From positions 103,560 through 167,559 of the forward strand of contig NZ_JAPJDO010000012.1 in the NCBI RefSeq assembly GCF_026242045.1: a stretch of DNA of 64,000 nt, written 5' to 3'. The position numbers and the translations under genes are program-made. Below are positions 63,397 through 64,000 of this stretch, in pieces; positions within the stretch are counted from its first letter, which is position 1; every line of letters begins with the position of its first letter. The notes below the pieces were generated by a model. It saw only the letters and a program-made list of their open reading frames with translations, searched no databases and was not told the origin of the DNA. Origin of the DNA: Mycobacterium pinniadriaticum. GTDB taxonomy: Bacteria; Actinomycetota; Actinomycetes; Mycobacteriales; Mycobacteriaceae.

Positions 63397-63788
63397 TTTT
63401 GGCCCCGTTCCGCTTTAACTCTCTTTTGCAGCTCATACGGCGAAACAGCGTTGGGATAGAGGCTATCGAAGGACGCCATGAACATGTTCCCATTTTGATG
63501 GCACTCCATCGGCGGTAACCCGTGCTTAGTGCGAAAGCGGTTCAGAACGATTGTGGCGTAGGTGTTTTGCGCCAGGATGTATTTTGCGATCATCGAGCCG
63601 TCAATCTTCACAGTCTCGCCAATCGAGATCTGGAGGCCAGGCGCCTGGTCAATCAGATCTTGGTCCGCTTGGCCGCTGTTGTGCGCCCAAACGTTGCGTA
63701 CCTGCTGTGCTTCCATCAGAGCCTTCGCGAGGTCGATCGGGACTTGGCCGCCGAGATCAGCAAGGCGCAGCTGCTCTTCGTAGGGCCT
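63393..63788 (-). pseudogene. HEPN-type protein paralogue, N-terminus removed by IS3-like element
   Basis: The frame runs from the IS boundary (63788) to TGA 63393, 131 codons, keeping the RNVWAH motif and QAPGLQISIGETVKI segment of the paralogue. The preceding part (PYEEQLRLADLGGQVPIDLA) continues the gene upstream and is cut by the start of the insertion element. The normal 5' end and its start codon are therefore missing. An ATG at 63716 allows a 107-residue shorter product, but it would lack the first helices. Confidence 0.7.
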
Positions 63789-64000
63789 TGCCCCGGTGTA
63801 GTGGACACGGGATTTGTGGTTACGCCGCTTGTGGCAGCGTAGCGAATGTGTGGTTGTTTTCGTAGGTGGCGGGGCTGGAATAGGCGCAGCGGGAGTGCCG
63901 TCGTCGGATGTTGTAGCGGACCAGCCAGCGGAACACTTCTCGGCGGCAGCTCGCTGCGTCGGGCCACTGGCTGCGGTCTTGGAGGACTTCGCGTTTGAGG
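63789..64000 (-). mobile_element. IS3-type insertion element, right part at window end
   Basis: The end of an insertion element that begins at the inverted terminal TGCCCCGGTGTAGTGGACAC (plus orientation) and encodes the C-terminus of a DDE transposase. It continues beyond the window. It separates a HEPN gene from its 5' end. Confidence 0.65.
63820..64000 (-). CDS. IS3-family transposase, C-terminal part
   Basis: About 59 residues of the C-terminal end of a DDE integrase-type transposase: EVFRWLVRYNIRRRHSRCAY, then SSPATYE, ending LPQAA and TAA at 63820-63822. The RYNxRRRHS and SPATYE motifs are typical of the IS3 family (ORFB). The rest is outside the window. Confidence 0.75.
   Translation of the reverse strand, partial: LKREVLQDRSQWPDAASCRREVFRWLVRYNIRRRHSRCAYSSPATYENNHTFATLPQAA

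Noticed and set aside
1..64000. CRISPR arrays and tRNA/rRNA genes
   Set aside because: I saw no regularly spaced direct repeats of CRISPR length and no tRNA-like cloverleaf or rRNA sequence on either strand, but this was by eye only.

Overview
The window is a GC-rich actinobacterial accessory replicon, almost certainly part of a large mycobacterial conjugative plasmid of the type that carries both a type IV secretion system (T4SS) and a plasmid-borne ESX/type VII secretion locus. The evidence is a full set of ESX core components (EccB, EccC, EccD, EccE, mycosin), a PE/PPE pair, an Esx pair, EspG, and EspI/EspK/EspL/EspB-like proteins, next to VirD4-, VirB4-, VirB6- and TcpC-like conjugation genes. 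No replication initiator, ParA partition pair or relaxase is visible, so the window is only a segment of the element.

Layout. 1-11900: conjugation module. It contains the end of a VirD4/TraG coupling protein, a small divergent pair (membrane protein plus HTH regulator), then a tightly coupled + strand operon of a Pro-rich anchor protein, a large acidic membrane protein, TcpC/VirB8-like, two small membrane proteins, VirB4 ATPase, VirB6/TrbL-like, and an EccA-like AAA+ ATPase fused translationally to the end of the T4SS operon. 11936-17670: accessory cargo on the minus strand, including a 1122-residue NACHT/STAND NTPase with an N-terminal Mrr-like nuclease domain (probable phage or plasmid defence), a small membrane protein, a DUF2637 membrane protein and a DUF2510 protein. 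17845-47030: the ESX locus, read on the minus strand from about 46.3 kb to 17.8 kb. Its gene content resembles chromosomal ESX-1. It is interrupted by a group II intron (about 44.09-46.13 kb), a DUF4062/TIR-like cargo gene, and an amber-disrupted HTH regulator between eccC and pe. 47033-56420: a maintenance or early-transfer operon (WhiB-like regulator, winged-helix proteins, cupin-like protein, very large methylase-helicase), flanked by two frameshifted genes. 56807-59617: a regulatory and intergenic zone with palindromes, an XRE regulator, an amber-interrupted NlpC/P60 hydrolase, a dif-like inverted repeat and AT-rich or pyrimidine tracts. 59618-62168: a complete IS21-family element with 5-bp target duplication. 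62281-64000: a decayed prolyl-aminopeptidase fragment, two tandem HEPN-type proteins (the upstream one decapitated by an IS3-like element) and the end of that element.

How it fits together: the T4SS would move the plasmid. The ESX system would export PE/PPE, Esx and Esp substrates, as ESX function is known to be needed for conjugation of related mycobacterial plasmids. The WhiB/XRE regulators share operator-like motifs upstream of several operons. Defence-like genes (NACHT-nuclease, DUF4062/TIR-like, HEPN pair) are scattered at module boundaries as cargo. Several genes look recently broken (two in-frame ambers, at least two frameshifts, one IS truncation). This suggests either decay after transfer or that some core functions are supplied elsewhere.
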